Below are positions 37,856 to 38,220 of a stretch of 38,220 nucleotides of DNA, in pieces. Origin of the DNA: Clostridiaceae bacterium. Lineage in GTDB: Bacteria; Bacillota; Clostridia; Saccharofermentanales; UBA5734. A program made the translations under genes and the position numbers. The stretch covers positions 1-38,220 of the forward strand of contig JAAYFZ010000449.1 of assembly GCA_012727965.1 (NCBI GenBank), written 5' to 3'. Position 1 is the stretch's first letter. Each line of letters opens with the position of its first letter. The notes beneath the pieces were generated by a model that searched no databases, had not been told where the DNA came from, and was given only the letters and a program-made list of their open reading frames with translations.

Positions 37856-38220
37856 ATGGGTCGCGTAATTGTGATAGCATTTGGAATCATGATCATGACA
37901 ATTATACTGGTTCAATCGATTCTCCTGATGATTCCTTTTATCAAAAGGGTGGAGTTTGATGATCTATGCTATCAGTACTCAGCCAGACTCATTCGAGATG
38001 GTGAACTTGACGAGAGCGAGAGATTGCAATTGAGCCAGGACCTGGAGTCGCTTGGTTTTAGAAATAGCAGCTGCAGCTTTCCTGACGATGTATCCGCAGA
38101 CTGCTTCATAATAAAAGTGCGGGCATTTTATCCTATGAAACGTATTATGCCTGATTTCACTACAAGGGAGTTGATGATGCCATTTCGATTCAACATATCA
38201 TCAATCGCAAGACTAGAAAC
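37856..38220 (+). CDS. Minor pilin-like protein, partial at window end
   Basis: An open frame from ATG at 37856 with no stop before the window edge (121 complete codons). The N-terminus MGRVIVIAFGIMIMTIILVQSILLMIPF is a membrane helix followed by a soluble part with three cysteines, resembling the small DUF4320/TadE-like pilin proteins placed after Flp in clostridial Tad loci. It begins 5 bases after the Flp stop. The missing 3' end prevents a firmer call. Confidence 0.6.
   Translation, partial: MGRVIVIAFGIMIMTIILVQSILLMIPFIKRVEFDDLCYQYSARLIRDGELDESERLQLSQDLESLGFRNSSCSFPDDVSADCFIIKVRAFYPMKRIMPDFTTRELMMPFRFNISSIARLE

Overview
The window looks like chromosome from a mid-GC (by eye, not calculated) Clostridia-type Firmicute, perhaps an Oscillospirales or Saccharofermentans/Fastidiosipila-like lineage; the lineage is an inference. 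The reasons are strong AGGAGG-type ribosome sites, an S-box riboswitch on metK, the cysE-cysS-mrnC-rlmB-sigH cluster, a sigma-H gene, and Tad pilus loci of clostridial layout. I see no phage, insertion sequence, CRISPR array or rRNA.

Layout. 1-5653 (+): a PAP2 phosphatase, a THUMP-domain rRNA methyltransferase, a sugar-phosphate-type nucleotidyltransferase, a gene-free stretch with a tight cluster of DnaA boxes, then proA, rpiB and upp. 5814-12440 (+): a complete F-type ATP synthase operon (a, c, b, delta/alpha fusion, gamma, beta, epsilon). 12419-17740 (-): a first Tad (Flp pilus) locus read toward the ATP synthase operon: TadZ-like, TadA ATPase, fused TadB-TadC, Flp pilin and an FHA-domain membrane protein. 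17979-22629 (+): metK under a SAM riboswitch, recD2, comFC and a 6S RNA. 22753-28607 (+): cysE, cysS, mrnC, rlmB, sigH, an unrecognised lipoprotein and a YaiI/YqxD protein. 28649-29558: a tRNA-Arg(ACG) and, on the minus strand, a prepilin-peptidase-like protein. 29703-33181 (+): tig, clpP, clpX. 33339-38220 (+): a second Tad locus beginning with a kinase-TadZ fusion, then TadA, separate TadB and TadC halves, a Flp pilin and a minor pilin-like gene cut by the window end.

The most unusual features are these. (1) The ATP synthase alpha subunit carries the C-terminal domain of the delta subunit fused to its N-terminus, and the delta N-terminal domain is absent from the operon. (2) A Ser/Thr protein kinase is fused to a TadZ/ParA-like domain lacking a P-loop, while the other Tad locus encodes an FHA (phosphothreonine-reader) protein; together they suggest phospho-signalling in pilus assembly. 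(3) The prepilin peptidase between the two loci appears to have lost the aspartates expected in its peptidase motifs. (4) Three tandem DnaA boxes and one inverted box lie upstream of proA, away from any dnaA gene in view.

How the parts work together: most of the plus strand is housekeeping (energy, translation, protein quality control, sulfur amino acids). The two Tad loci face different directions about 16 kb apart, with the peptidase-like gene between them, so pilus export machinery is a recurrent theme. Starts were moved downstream from the longest frame wherever a Shine-Dalgarno site or family alignment favoured a later start codon; these choices are noted in each entry.
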